This document shows positions 45,856-55,167 of a stretch of 64,000 nucleotides of DNA, in pieces. A program made the position numbers and the translations under genes. The notes beneath the pieces were generated by a model that saw only the letters and a list, made by a program, of their open reading frames with translations, searched no databases and was not told the DNA's origin. The stretch lies in assembly GCF_030652235.1 (NCBI RefSeq), contig NZ_JAUSBA010000063.1, positions 1-64,000 of the forward strand, given 5' to 3'. The stretch comes from Cypionkella sp. (lineage in GTDB: Bacteria > Pseudomonadota > Alphaproteobacteria > Rhodobacterales > Rhodobacteraceae). Position 1 is the stretch's first letter; each line of letters begins with the position of its first letter.

Positions 45856-45869
45856 TTGACGAACGTCAA
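45856..45869. promoter_or_regulatory. FNR/FixK-type box TTGAC-GAAC-GTCAA
   Basis: Perfect dyad upstream of cfa (minus, ATG 45797). A weaker site, TTGCG-CTTC-GTCAA at 45901-45914, lies 84 bp before the cytochrome c gene (plus) and may serve it. Confidence 0.7.
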
Positions 45870-45991
45870 CTTCTGATGAGGTCGGAAGAGCGTTGTCCCG
45901 TTGCGCTTCGTCAATGCGAAGCCCGGAGCAGGACCTAATCTGAATCAACCATATCGTTGGATGTGGCTAACGTTTCGGGAAAGGAAGAACC

Positions 45992-46402
45992 ATGTTCAGA
46001 TCTTGGATTTTGGCTGCGACCGGTGTGCTGTGTGCGACCGCTGTTCTGGCTCAGGATGCATCCGATGAGTACGCGGCCGGGCGAGAGGAATATCTTGTCG
46101 CCTGCGCGGCGTGTCACGGCGAGAAGGCCGACGGCAATGGCGAGATCGCAACGATGTTCAAGGATCGTGTCCCGGACCTTACTGGAATCGCGAAACGCAA
46201 TGATGGCACCTTTCCATTGCTCAAGGTGATCCAGTCGATTGACGGACGTGCGGTGATACGAGGGCACGGAAACCCCATGCCAGTATTCGGGAACCGGTAT
46301 CGCGCAGCAGCGAACGGTGAAGGCGCGATCCTCGGAACTGAAGCAATCGTGCGCGGCCGGGTTCTGGAACTTGCGCTCTATATCCAGTCGATTCAGGAAT
46401 AG
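45992..46402 (+). CDS. Periplasmic cytochrome c, class I type
   Basis: A 136-aa protein. Sec signal peptide MFRSWILAATGVLCATAVLAQ, then one haem-binding CAACH (C38, C41, H42) and a probable distal ligand Met in GNPMPVFG (about residue 95). AAGGAAGAACC ribosome site. A single-haem electron carrier in the periplasm, plausibly for respiration at low oxygen. Partner oxidase unknown. Confidence 0.9.
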   Translation: MFRSWILAATGVLCATAVLAQDASDEYAAGREEYLVACAACHGEKADGNGEIATMFKDRVPDLTGIAKRNDGTFPLLKVIQSIDGRAVIRGHGNPMPVFGNRYRAAANGEGAILGTEAIVRGRVLELALYIQSIQE

Positions 46403-46515
46403 ACTGCCGTTCGGGCGGAAGTCGCTGCTTTTCAGGTTTTGACAGACAGCATCGGCATCGCTTTCCTGCGGTGCTGGCGTCGGGGTGACCGAAGCCGCGA
46501 TGGTCGCAAAGCGCG

Positions 46516-47271
46516 CTACCTGATGCGGCCCGGTTCGTTCTGAAGCGTCAGATCTTCCCCTGCGGCGGCCAACAATGCCGGTCTGTCAATGATCTCGAAA
46601 TGATAGGGGTCAACGATCCGCAAGATACCCTTGCGTCCAAACTCGTGAAAGGCACGGCTTAGGGTTTCCGGTCTGGCCCCCAGATAATGCGCCAGACCCT
46701 TGCGTGCCAAGGGGACATGCACCAGCATGGGATTGCCATCCTTCTTGAACTGTGATCGCCGCAGCAGGATCGTCAGGAAAGATGCCAGACGATTGACAGC
46801 CTTGCGGCCGCTGATCAGCAACAGCCATTCCCTTGCGGCGTCCATTTCGTCCAGTAGATGCACAAGAAACAGCCGTTCAGCGTCTGGGTTCTCGCGTAGA
46901 ACTTGCTCGAAGAGCCCGCGCGGAAAGGACAGCGTCCGGACCGGGGTCAAAGCCTCGATCCGGTAGTTGGACGCCCCATCGAATATTCGGCCATAAATGT
47001 CGGTCGGCACAAGAAGTCCGATGATGTGCTTCTTGCCGTCCTCCAGGTTCTGGACCATCGACAGCATTCCGTTCAGCACATAGCCGATCTCTTCGGAATG
47101 CACGCCGCGTTCGACAACGATCTCGCCCAGTTCGACATCCCGCAGCGTCGCAAGTTCCAACAGCCTTGCGGTCACCTCTTGCGGCAAAACCTCCAGTAGC
47201 TTTTCCAGCAAACCGTTGCTTTGGCCGATGCTGGCCTTCAGGGAAAGATCAGCTTGTTTTTGGTTGGGCAT
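46516..47271 (-). CDS. Crp/Fnr-family transcription regulator A
   Basis: A 251-aa protein from ATG 47269-47271 (GAGGGTTCGG upstream). The cyclic-nucleotide-binding-type sensor domain covers GYVLNGMLSMVQNLEDGKKHIIGLLVPTDIYG. The C-terminal HTH_Crp is VPLARKGLAHYLGARPETLSRAFHEFGRKGIL (recognition helix RPETLSRAFHEF). There is no cysteine cluster for an Fe-S centre, so it is Dnr/NnrR- or FixK-like rather than FNR. Divergent from a second Crp/Fnr gene across a 260-bp region with an FNR-type box about 100 bp upstream of its ATG, suggesting autoregulation or cascade control. Confidence 0.9.
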   Translation of the reverse strand: MPNQKQADLSLKASIGQSNGLLEKLLEVLPQEVTARLLELATLRDVELGEIVVERGVHSEEIGYVLNGMLSMVQNLEDGKKHIIGLLVPTDIYGRIFDGASNYRIEALTPVRTLSFPRGLFEQVLRENPDAERLFLVHLLDEMDAAREWLLLISGRKAVNRLASFLTILLRRSQFKKDGNPMLVHVPLARKGLAHYLGARPETLSRAFHEFGRKGILRIVDPYHFEIIDRPALLAAAGEDLTLQNEPGRIR

Positions 47272-47367
47272 TTCCGAACCCTCTACTGCGGATTGATGCG
47301 TAGCCGCGGGAAATGCACCGTTCCTGAGACTGATGTTTAACCATAATACAGTAGTCATCGGTTATCG

Positions 47368-47381
47368 TTGACGTCGATCAA
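47368..47381. promoter_or_regulatory. FNR/FixK-type box TTGAC-GTCG-ATCAA
   Basis: Located between the two divergent Crp/Fnr regulator genes; the only such box there, so it is a candidate for auto- or cross-regulation. Confidence 0.7.
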
Positions 47382-47530
47382 TGCGCCACAGGCTCACATG
47401 CTTACGCTTGATTTGGCAGGTTCGGACGATTCTCTGTCTGTGCTCGCTTGCTGATTCGTCGAATGCAGTTTCGACGTGGTGGGCCTGCCATGTCCTGCTG
47501 CGTCAGTGCTTGTAGAACTGGGGATGCGTG

Positions 47531-48373
47531 ATGGAATACCAGTCCACTGTGACGGACCACTCGGGTGAGGGTACCGTTGCTTCTGTCTTGGCTGACATGC
47601 GACAGACAGCAAGACGGGTGAGATGCAGCCTGCCGACCGGAACCTCGATGCTGTGCGGCAATGCAAGACATCGCGAAGACCGGGCAGCCGACAGTGAAGT
47701 GATTGTGGGGGGCGCCCCCAGTAGGGATATCTGGTTCATCAGGTCCGGCATCCTGCGGCTGCAATGCCATGCTTATGATGGACGGCGGCAGATCCTGTCA
47801 CTTTTCCTGCCCGGAGAAGTCGTCGGCTTTGAAGGCGAGTTTCGGGAAGGGGTCAGCGTCGAAACCGTGACGCAAAGCGGTTTGTGCCGCATTGACCGGC
47901 GGGCGTTCGATGCAATCCTGAACGGGAACGACGAGCTGCGTGCCGAGCTGTTTCGCCAGAAGCAGGATCAGCTTGATCGGTTGCACTGGCTGACCTGGTC
48001 ACTGGGTGCGCTGAGCCCTGATGAAAGGTTCGCCGCTTTTCTGGCGATGTCCACCCGGTTCATGCCTTGTGACCCGCTTCCCGATGGCACCACGATCCTC
48101 TCGATGCAATTGCCTCGGGCCGATATCGCAGACCTTCTGGGAACGACCGTCGAAACGATTTGCAGGATCAACCGCAAACTGTCCGAAAGCGGTGTCATCG
48201 AGATCAAGGATCCTTCGCATTTCAGAATTCTTGATCTGAAGCAGTTGATGGCGCTTGGCCAGATCGAGGGCGGCCTTGACAGGATGGTCCGCGGGATTGT
48301 CGAGCGGCGCAGCCGTCTGGACGACCTTATGGGGCCAGCCTCTGGCAGTGCGGTCTGCAACTGCGGAAGCTGA
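47531..48373 (+). CDS. Crp/Fnr-family transcription regulator B
   Basis: A 280-aa protein from ATG 47531 (a GTG directly before it is in frame). The effector domain contains SRDIWFIRSGILRLQCHAYDGRRQILSLFLPGEVVGFEGEF. The HTH is MQLPRADIADLLGTTVETICRINRKLSESGVIEI, whose ETICRINRKL recognition helix fits E/T-x-S/C-R readers of TTGA half sites. Cysteines occur at C33, C43, mid-domain RLQC and GLC, and C-terminal CNC, but not in the C-x2-C-x5-C spacing of enteric FNR; whether they bind a cluster is open. Ten TTGAY-N4-RTCAA boxes nearby are its likely targets. Confidence 0.9.
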   Translation: MEYQSTVTDHSGEGTVASVLADMRQTARRVRCSLPTGTSMLCGNARHREDRAADSEVIVGGAPSRDIWFIRSGILRLQCHAYDGRRQILSLFLPGEVVGFEGEFREGVSVETVTQSGLCRIDRRAFDAILNGNDELRAELFRQKQDQLDRLHWLTWSLGALSPDERFAAFLAMSTRFMPCDPLPDGTTILSMQLPRADIADLLGTTVETICRINRKLSESGVIEIKDPSHFRILDLKQLMALGQIEGGLDRMVRGIVERRSRLDDLMGPASGSAVCNCGS

Positions 48374-48382
48374 GCCTGGCCA

Positions 48383-48396
48383 TTGACGCCAGTCAA
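48383..48396. promoter_or_regulatory. FNR/FixK-type box TTGAC-GCCA-GTCAA
   Basis: Perfect TTGAC...GTCAA dyad starting 10 bp after the regulator B stop codon and centred about 71 bp before the Hsp20 ATG. Confidence 0.75.
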
Positions 48397-48460
48397 TGAC
48401 CTGTACGCCAGTTTGTGGCCAGATGATTCCAGTTTGAAACCGCCAATTGGAGGAACTCAG

Positions 48461-48994
48461 ATGTCCGAAAAGAAAACCGAGATTGAGGTAAAGCGCGAAC
48501 CGGCCCCTGCTGTCGGCGCGCCGATGCCGGATTGGGAGCCGCTGCGCGCGTTGCGCCATCAGATCGACCGCTTGATGACCGATTTCGAATGGCCGGACCT
48601 TCGTCATGCGTGGTCGCGCAAGCCCACCATCCCCCCGAGTGCCTGGCCCGCGTTTGGCGTGGCTATACCGGCGGTCGATCTGGTCGAGCGTAACGGCGGC
48701 TACGAGTTGCAGGCCGAGCTGCCGGGCCTGAGCGAGGACCAGATCGAGGTCAAGCTGTCGAATGGCATGGTAACGATCAAGGGGGAAAAGTCGTCCGAAC
48801 GCGTCGAGGATGACGACGATTATCACCTGCGCGAACGCAGCTTCGGGTCTTTCCAGCGATCCTTCCGCGTGCCCGCCAATGTCGATGCCGACAAGATCGA
48901 GGCCCGGTTTGACAAGGGGGTGCTGAAGGTCACCTTGCCCAAGTCCGCAGCCGCAATCGAGAATGAGCGCAAGATCAAGGTAAAAGCGGCCTAG
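48461..48994 (+). CDS. Hsp20/alpha-crystallin small heat-shock chaperone
   Basis: A 177-aa protein, ATG 48461 with GGAGGAACTC before it. Alpha-crystallin domain from about residue 68: AVDLVERNGGYELQAELPGLSEDQIEVKLSNGMVTIKGEK, then FGSFQRSFRVPANVD and DKGVLKVTLPK (the conserved G-V-L-x-V/I-x-x-P). The C-terminal I/V-x-I motif is reduced to KIKV. It holds unfolding proteins in soluble form. Its 3' end overlaps the convergent kinase gene by 4 bp. Confidence 0.93.
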   Translation: MSEKKTEIEVKREPAPAVGAPMPDWEPLRALRHQIDRLMTDFEWPDLRHAWSRKPTIPPSAWPAFGVAIPAVDLVERNGGYELQAELPGLSEDQIEVKLSNGMVTIKGEKSSERVEDDDDYHLRERSFGSFQRSFRVPANVDADKIEARFDKGVLKVTLPKSAAAIENERKIKVKAA

Positions 48995-50547
48995 GCTTTC
49001 ACTGTCCCATCCCCAACAGTGCCAAGGACGCTTTCAAGGGCCGCGTGTGCTGCGGCCCTTGTTTTTTCGCCTGTGCCGTTGGCGTCGAGACTTACCCAGC
49101 GCCCAGTGACATCCACCGACTGCGCCGTAGCGGCTTGCGCCATCACCACGGCGGCATCGGCATCCGATGCATCGCCCCGGCGCAACGTCACCCGCTGGAT
49201 CAGAACGGGCTGCGGGGCCGTCAGCCAAAGTCCGCAAAACCCGACGCCAAGGCGCGCGGCAAGCTCCTCGGCAGCACCGCGCTGTGCCTGATCCAGAAAG
49301 GTGCCGTCCAGAATGACGCTTCGGCCCGCCGTCAGCATGGTGTCGGCGCGGGCCAGCATCCGGTCATAGATCGCCCCGCGCGCGGTTGGCGCATAATCGA
49401 CACGGGCTGCCTCAGCCTTGCGTTCGGTGTCGGTGCGCAGATGCACGGCCCCCGGGCAGGCCCCGATGGCCGCGGCCAGATCGCGCGAAAGAACCGTCTT
49501 TCCGGTGCCGGAAAGCCCGCCCACGACAATCAGCACCGGCCTTGCCCAGTGAAGATACCCGACCGCCTGCGTCAGATAGAGCCGGGCCTCATCACTGGAC
49601 GCCCCGGTTTGGCCAGTTGCCTGATCGGTCTGCAAAAGCACCATCGCCCGAATGGCAGCGCGCACGGACAGGAACAACGGCAGCGCCGACAGCCCGGTGT
49701 CTTCGGCCCCCTTTGCCGCCAACAGATAGGAGGTCATCGCGATGTTGGCCTGCCGCACAAGGCCACGATGGCAAAGGTCCATCAGCAGGAACGCAAGATC
49801 GTAAAGCACGTCGCAGGTGGCCAGACGTTCGTCGAACTCGAGCGCGTCGAACAGCACCGGCTGCTCTTCGATCAGCAACAGGTTGCGCAGATGCAGATCA
49901 CCGTGCACCCGCTTGACGTGACCTTGCGCCGCGCAGTCCCGCAAGATCGGGGCCAAGGTGGACAGATGTTGCCGCGACCGATCCAGAAAGGCACCGACCA
50001 GACCGCCACCGACGTCCTCCGCAAGCGGGGTCAGCACACGCCCCAGTTCGGCAAGAATGTCGCGGATGAGATCATCCCCCCGGTCTTGCAGCACCGGACA
50101 GGTGGCGTGGAATTGCCGGACTGCCTGCCCCAGCGCCTCGGCCACCGCGTCGGTCAACCTGCCGCTGGCGGCGACCGCCGTCATTTCACAATCGGCAGCA
50201 AACCGGCGCATCCGCAACGCCCACTCCACCGCTGGCCCGGCCCCGTTCAGTTCAAGCCCGCCATCCAAGGCCCGCGTGACCGGAACCACGTCGCGGTAGA
50301 TCATCGGTGCGGTTGGCCTGTTCAGCGACAACTCGCGGTTCAGCAGGGCATGGCGAAGGTCCGGCGTGGACTGGTCAAGGTAGTCATAACGGACGGCACG
50401 TTTGATCTTCAGCGCAACATCGCCACAAAGGAAGACATGCGCACAATGGGTCTGAACGTGTTCAACGGGGCCGGGGGCGGCAAATGCCCTGCCTGACTGC
50501 AGGAAGTCGATCACCTCGCTTTGCGCGTCGCCAATGGTTTTGGACAT
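48991..50547 (-). CDS. APH-like domain fused to a P-loop (AAA_33) kinase
   Basis: A 518-aa protein from ATG 50545-50547 (AAGGAATCCG upstream). The N-terminal 330 residues are APH-like: HVFLCGDVALKIKRAVRYDYLD and the catalytic loop VKRVHGDLHLRNLLLIEEQPVLFDALEFD, which has a standard HGDLHxxN and metal-site D. The C-terminal 180 residues are a nucleotide kinase fold with Walker A GGLSGTGKTVLSRDLA, a VILDGTFLD strand and an Arg-rich lid (VTLRRGDASDAD). The two-domain family is widespread near Hsp20/Usp genes but its substrate is unknown. The protein at 41483-42514 is a shorter paralogue. Confidence 0.85.
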   Translation of the reverse strand: MSKTIGDAQSEVIDFLQSGRAFAAPGPVEHVQTHCAHVFLCGDVALKIKRAVRYDYLDQSTPDLRHALLNRELSLNRPTAPMIYRDVVPVTRALDGGLELNGAGPAVEWALRMRRFAADCEMTAVAASGRLTDAVAEALGQAVRQFHATCPVLQDRGDDLIRDILAELGRVLTPLAEDVGGGLVGAFLDRSRQHLSTLAPILRDCAAQGHVKRVHGDLHLRNLLLIEEQPVLFDALEFDERLATCDVLYDLAFLLMDLCHRGLVRQANIAMTSYLLAAKGAEDTGLSALPLFLSVRAAIRAMVLLQTDQATGQTGASSDEARLYLTQAVGYLHWARPVLIVVGGLSGTGKTVLSRDLAAAIGACPGAVHLRTDTERKAEAARVDYAPTARGAIYDRMLARADTMLTAGRSVILDGTFLDQAQRGAAEELAARLGVGFCGLWLTAPQPVLIQRVTLRRGDASDADAAVVMAQAATAQSVDVTGRWVSLDANGTGEKTRAAAHAALESVLGTVGDGTVKA

Positions 50548-50754
50548 ATCGGATTCCTTGCCTCGCTGACGGGTCCACTCTGCACATTCCATCGTTTTGG
50601 CGGCCTCTGCCTTGACCGGTATCAACCGATGCGCGCTAACCTTTGGGTCAGGTCTGCCGATCTGGCGGCGCCCCTGATCGCGGCCAGGCAGACTGACGCT
50701 GCCGTTGACGGTCGCGCGGTTGCAAAGGTTTGCTCAAGGTTGGGCCCTTCCCCG

Positions 50755-50768
50755 TTGATCAAGGTCAA
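50755..50768. promoter_or_regulatory. FNR/FixK-type box TTGAT-CAAG-GTCAA
   Basis: Lies in the 325-bp gap between the fused kinase (minus) and the Lon-like gene (plus), centred about 112 bp before the latter's ATG. The rest of the gap shows no gene. Confidence 0.65.
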
Positions 50769-50872
50769 TGTCGCCTGATCGGCGCTTCACTAGACTTGCC
50801 ATCAGGCGGCTCTGACCTTGGGATCAGGCCACACGCGGGTTTGGGCGAGAAAAAATAGCAAAGGCATCTGGA

Positions 50873-53096
50873 ATGGCCCGAAAATCAAGTGACCGCGCGG
50901 CTGACCAGGAAACAGTGTCAGCGCCCTTGCTGCTGACGGTGGCGGATCTGCAACTTTGTTGTGACCCCGCGCTGCTGGATTTCGACGACACCTCAACCCT
51001 TGAGCCGCTGCCGGGGTTGATCGGCCAAGAACGTGCCTTGGGCGCGATCAAACTTGCGGCCAGTATCGCACATGCGGATTTCAACCTGTTTGTCCTGGGT
51101 CCAGTCGGCGCAGGCAGGCATTCCGCCGTGCAGACCCTGCTTGAGGTCGAGGCGGCCGGGCGGCCAGTTCCGCCCGATTGGGTTTATGTGAACGATTTCG
51201 CCAACCCGGATCGTCCAAAGGCCATTGCCTTGCCGCCTGGCACAGCACGGCCCCTGCAAAAGGCATTGGAAGCACTGGTGGACGACCTTGCCACCGACAT
51301 CCCCGCGCTTTTCGAGTCCGAGCAATACCAGACCCGCCGAAACGCGTTCGAGCAGCGGCTTTCCACACGCAAGCAGGATGCCTTTGAAAAGGTGGTGAAG
51401 AAGTCACAAGACCGCAACGTGACGATCATGCGCACGCCGATGGGCTTTGCGATCGCCGGCCTGCGCCACGGCGAGGTGATCAAGCCGGATGACTTTGCCA
51501 GCCTGTCGGACGCAGACCGCAAGGCAATCGAAGACGCAGTCAGCCTGACCGAGAAGGATCTTGAGAAATACCTCAAGTCGATTCCGCGGCTGGAAAAGGA
51601 CCACCGGGCGGCTGTTGCCTTGCTGAATGCAGAAATGGCCGAGCAGGCGGTGGACGAAGCCCTTGAGGGTGCGCTGCAGGCCTTCGGAGCCATCGAGGCG
51701 CTCAAGCCGTACCTGGCCGCCTTGCGGACCGACCTGATCGAGAATGCAGAGATATTCTTGCGGGAAGGCAACGGCCAGCAAGAGGGGCCCTTTCCAGCAG
51801 CCAGGGTCCGCATTCATGACGAGCCGACCTTTCACCGCTACGCCGTCAATGTGATGGTGTCCAACGATCCCGCGACAACGGCCGGGGTGCCGATCATCAC
51901 CGAGCCGCTGCCTTCGCTGTCGAATCTGGTCGGCAAGGTGGACCACATTTCAACGATGGGCGCGCTGGTCACGGATTTCACCCTGATCCGGTCAGGCGCG
52001 CTGCACCGGGCGAATGGCGGCTATCTGATCCTTGATGCGCTGCGCGTCCTTGGCGAACCTATGGCCTGGGAGGCGCTGAAGCGCTGCCTGGAAACCCGAG
52101 CGATCCGGATCACCTCGTTCGCCGAGATGCTGAGCCTGATTTCGACCAGCACGCTGGAGCCAGAGCCGATCCCGCTGCAAGTGCGGGTGGTGCTGGTCGG
52201 CGACGCGATGGTGCAGCTGCTTCTGACCCTTTATGAACCCGACTTCAGCCGGTTTTTCAAACTCGCCGCCGATTTCAGCGACGACATGCCCCGAACCGCA
52301 GAAAGCGTCGGGCTGTTCGCCCGCATGGTCGCCGGGGCCTGCAAGCGCAACAGCCTTCGGCCGGTCAGCCGCGACGGGGTTGCAGCGCTGATCGACGCCG
52401 CGGCCCGGGCGGCCGACGATCAGGGCCGGATGTCGCTGCGGATCGGGGCGCTTTGGGATCTGTTGCGCGAGGCTGACTTTCTGACCGCATCCAGCGGCGA
52501 GCCCGTCATTGACGCCCACCAGATCGCCGCCGCCCGCGCGGCGGCAGAGCATCGCGTCGACAGGGTGCGCGAGCGGCTGCAAGAGATGATCCACCAAGGC
52601 ACGCTGATCGTGGCCACCTCGGGCAGCACGGTCGGTCAGGTCAATGGCCTGACCGTCACCAGCAGCGGTATGTTCAGCTTCGGCCTGCCGGTGCGCATTA
52701 CGGCCCGGGTGCGGATGGGCACCGGCAAGGTCATCGACATCGAACGCGAAGTAAAGCTGGGCGGGCCGATCCACTCCAAGGGCGTGCTGATCCTGTCTTC
52801 CTACCTTGCCACGCATTACGCGGGCGACGTGCCACTTTCCCTTTGGGCCAGCCTGGTGTTCGAGCAGACCTATGGCGGGGTCGAAGGCGACAGCGCCTCG
52901 GCCGCCGAGCTTTGTGCGCTGTTGTCGGCACTTGCGGGAATACCGATCTCGCAGTCTCTAGCCATCACCGGGTCGATCAACCAGATGGGCGAGGTTCAGC
53001 CGATTGGCGGGGTCAACGAAAAGATCGAGGGCTTCTTCGACACCTGCAAGGCTGTGGGTCTGACTGGCCAGCAGGGCGTGCTGATCCCCCGTCGCA
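50873..53096 (+). pseudogene. Lon-like (LonB-type) ATP-dependent protease, 3' end replaced
   Basis: About 741 codons of an AAA-protease of the LonB-like family. The N-terminal ATPase part has a modified P-loop (VLGPVGAGRHSA, R in place of the Walker A lysine), a helical insertion (about 130-260), NGGYLILDALRVL (Walker B-like) and the protease domain with Ser in EGDSASAAEL (about 672) and Lys in GGVNEKIEGF (about 718). At about 53096, directly after GVLIPRRNV, the sequence switches to a short-chain dehydrogenase gene. The frame then runs on as nonsense to 53233, so about 50 normal C-terminal residues are replaced by a 45-residue basic tail. Both catalytic residues remain, so residual function cannot be excluded. 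Confidence 0.75.
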
Positions 53097-53525
53097 ATGT
53101 CAGAAATCGACATCAACCTTTCCGGCGTTTTCTATGGCATGCGTTTTGCCATTCCAGAGATCGAGAAGGCGGGAGGTGGCGCAGTCGTCAACGTGGCGTC
53201 GATCCTCGGCTCTGTGGGCTTTGCCAATTCTAGTGCCTATGTCAGCGCCAAGCATGGTGTTCTTGGCGCGACCAAGAGCGCAGCACTCGAGCATGCAGCC
53301 GGTGGCGTCCGTGTCAATTCGGTGGGGCCGGGCTTCATCCGAACGCCGCTCGTGGCAGATGCGCTTGATGAAGCGACGCTGAAGCTCCTTGAGGGCAAGC
53401 ACGCACTGAACCGGCTTGGACGCTCCGAGGAAGTCGCGGCGCTGATCGTCTTCCTACTTTCGGACCGCGCCAGCTTCATCACCGGATCGTATCATCTGGT
53501 CGATGGCGGTTATACAGCACAGTAA
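53097..53525 (+). pseudogene. Short-chain dehydrogenase/reductase, 3' fragment
   Basis: 142 codons of the C-terminal part of an SDR: DINLSGVFYGMRFAIPEI, VVNVASILGSVGFANSSAYVSAKHGV (active-site S and YxxxK), RVNSVGPGFIRTPLV and the typical ending DRASFITGSYHLVDGGYTAQ. The N-terminal Rossmann half with the TGxxxGxG cofactor loop is absent. An ATG happens to lie at the junction (53097) but has no proper ribosome site. The piece must come from elsewhere in the genome or a relative. Confidence 0.8.
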
Positions 53526-53655
53526 TGCGAAGCTCCCTTGCGGCGCGACAGCCTGCACTGACGACAACGCCTTGAGTCTAAGGCAAAATTCTCGTTGACA
53601 AAGCTGCCCCCCTTGATCTACCCCTTGATAATCGAAGAATTGCGCCCGGAGGATA

Positions 53656-53679
53656 GCCCTCGCGGGCGCTTTCGTTTTT
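53656..53679 (+). terminator. Rho-independent terminator
   Basis: GCCC (53656-53659), loop TCGC, GGGC (53664-53667), followed by GCTTTCGTTTTT. The stem is short but the T-run is clear. It would insulate the SDR/lon scar from the prophage-type genes. Confidence 0.5.
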
Positions 53680-53761
53680 ACCATATCGCGGATCCCGTTT
53701 CAGCCGTTGGCATCGCCCAGCGCGCTTCGGCACGTCCGCCTGCCCCAAATGAGAATCGCCG

Positions 53762-55021
53762 ATGGACCTCGTCTTTGCGCCAAGCCAGATCGAGACCTGG
53801 TCGATTGATCGGCTGCGCCCCTATGCCCGCAATGCCAAGATCCACGGCACCGATCAGGTGGCCAAGATCGCCGCCAGCATGGCGAAGTTCGGCTGGACGG
53901 TGCCCTGCATGGTGGCGGACGATGGTGAGCTGATCGCAGGGCACGGTCGGGTGTTGGCGGCGTCCATGCTCGGACTGAAGGATGTGCCGGTGATCCGGCT
54001 CAGCCACCTCGACGAGGCTGAACGCCGGGCCTACCGGATCGCCGACAACAAGCTGACCGAGTTGGGCGAATGGGATGAGGCGATGCTGCGCGACGAGATC
54101 GCGGGGCTGCTGGCCGAAGATTTCGACCTGTCACTGCTTGGCATCACCGACGAGGATTTGGACGCCCTGTTGCGTGATCCTGATCAGGTGGACGGCGGTG
54201 CCGTCGAGGGCGAGGACGACATTCCGGAACCGCCGATCACGCCGGTGTCGTTGGCGGGTGACCTTTGGCAGCTGGCGTCGCACCGGCTGATCTGCGGTGA
54301 CAGCACGTCCTCGGACGTCGTAGGGCGGTTGCTTGGCGATCTGAAGCCGCTCCTCATGGTGACCGACCCGCCTTATGGCGTGGAATATGACCCCTCCTGG
54401 CGCAACCAGGCGGGCGCGGCCAAGACCAAACGCATCGGCAAGGTGCTGAACGACGACCGTGCCGATTGGCGGGAAGCGTGGGCGTTGTTCCCCGGCGACG
54501 TGGCCTATGTCTGGCATGGCGCGCTCCATGCCACCACCGTGGCCGAGAGCTTGGTGGCGGCAGGTTTCGCCGTCAGGTCGCAGATCATATGGGCCAAGGA
54601 CCGGCTTGTGCTCAGCCGCGGCGATTACCATTGGCAGCATGAACCTTGTTGGTATGCCGTGAAGAAGACCGGCAAGGGCCATTGGGCGGGGGACCGCAAG
54701 CAGACCACCCTGTGGCACATTTCCGGCAAGGACCAAGACGCGACCACCGTGCACGGCACGCAAAAGCCGGTGGAATGCATGCGCCGCCCTATGCTGAACA
54801 ATTCCAGCCCGGGCCAAGCCGTGTATGAACCCTTCATGGGATCGGGCACCACGCTGATCGCGGCGGAAACCATCGGCCGGGTGTGCTTCGGGATCGAATT
54901 GAACCCGGCCTATGTAGATGTCGCCATCGAGCGCTGGCAGAAATTCACCGGCGCGAATGCCGTCCTCGCAGAGACGGGCGAGACCTTCGCCGACTTGAAG
55001 GCGAAAAGACTGGCTACATGA
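53762..55021 (+). CDS. ParB-like/DNA (adenine or cytosine-N4) methyltransferase
   Basis: A 419-aa protein. Residues 1-90 are a ParB N-terminal-like domain (RPYARNAKIHGTDQVAKIAASMAKFGW ... ELIAGHGRVLAASMLG). The methylase has catalytic motif IV DPPYG (about 200) and motif I-like FMGSGTTLIAAE (about 360), an order typical of beta-class N6/N4 enzymes (DPPY first). No restriction partner is nearby. Such ParB-methylase fusions are regular phage genes next to the terminase and probably modify phage DNA. It heads the prophage block. Confidence 0.9.
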   Translation: MDLVFAPSQIETWSIDRLRPYARNAKIHGTDQVAKIAASMAKFGWTVPCMVADDGELIAGHGRVLAASMLGLKDVPVIRLSHLDEAERRAYRIADNKLTELGEWDEAMLRDEIAGLLAEDFDLSLLGITDEDLDALLRDPDQVDGGAVEGEDDIPEPPITPVSLAGDLWQLASHRLICGDSTSSDVVGRLLGDLKPLLMVTDPPYGVEYDPSWRNQAGAAKTKRIGKVLNDDRADWREAWALFPGDVAYVWHGALHATTVAESLVAAGFAVRSQIIWAKDRLVLSRGDYHWQHEPCWYAVKKTGKGHWAGDRKQTTLWHISGKDQDATTVHGTQKPVECMRRPMLNNSSPGQAVYEPFMGSGTTLIAAETIGRVCFGIELNPAYVDVAIERWQKFTGANAVLAETGETFADLKAKRLAT

Positions 55022-55167
55022 CGAGGCCCTGTTGGCACTGGCCGTCAACAAAATGGGGAGCAAAACGTTTCGCTACGATGACCAAGGATCCCGGTTGTGT
55101 CTTGACCATCCCTACATCGGACGCGACACTTTGCCGACCGAAACAATGACGACGCCGATGGCAGAGG

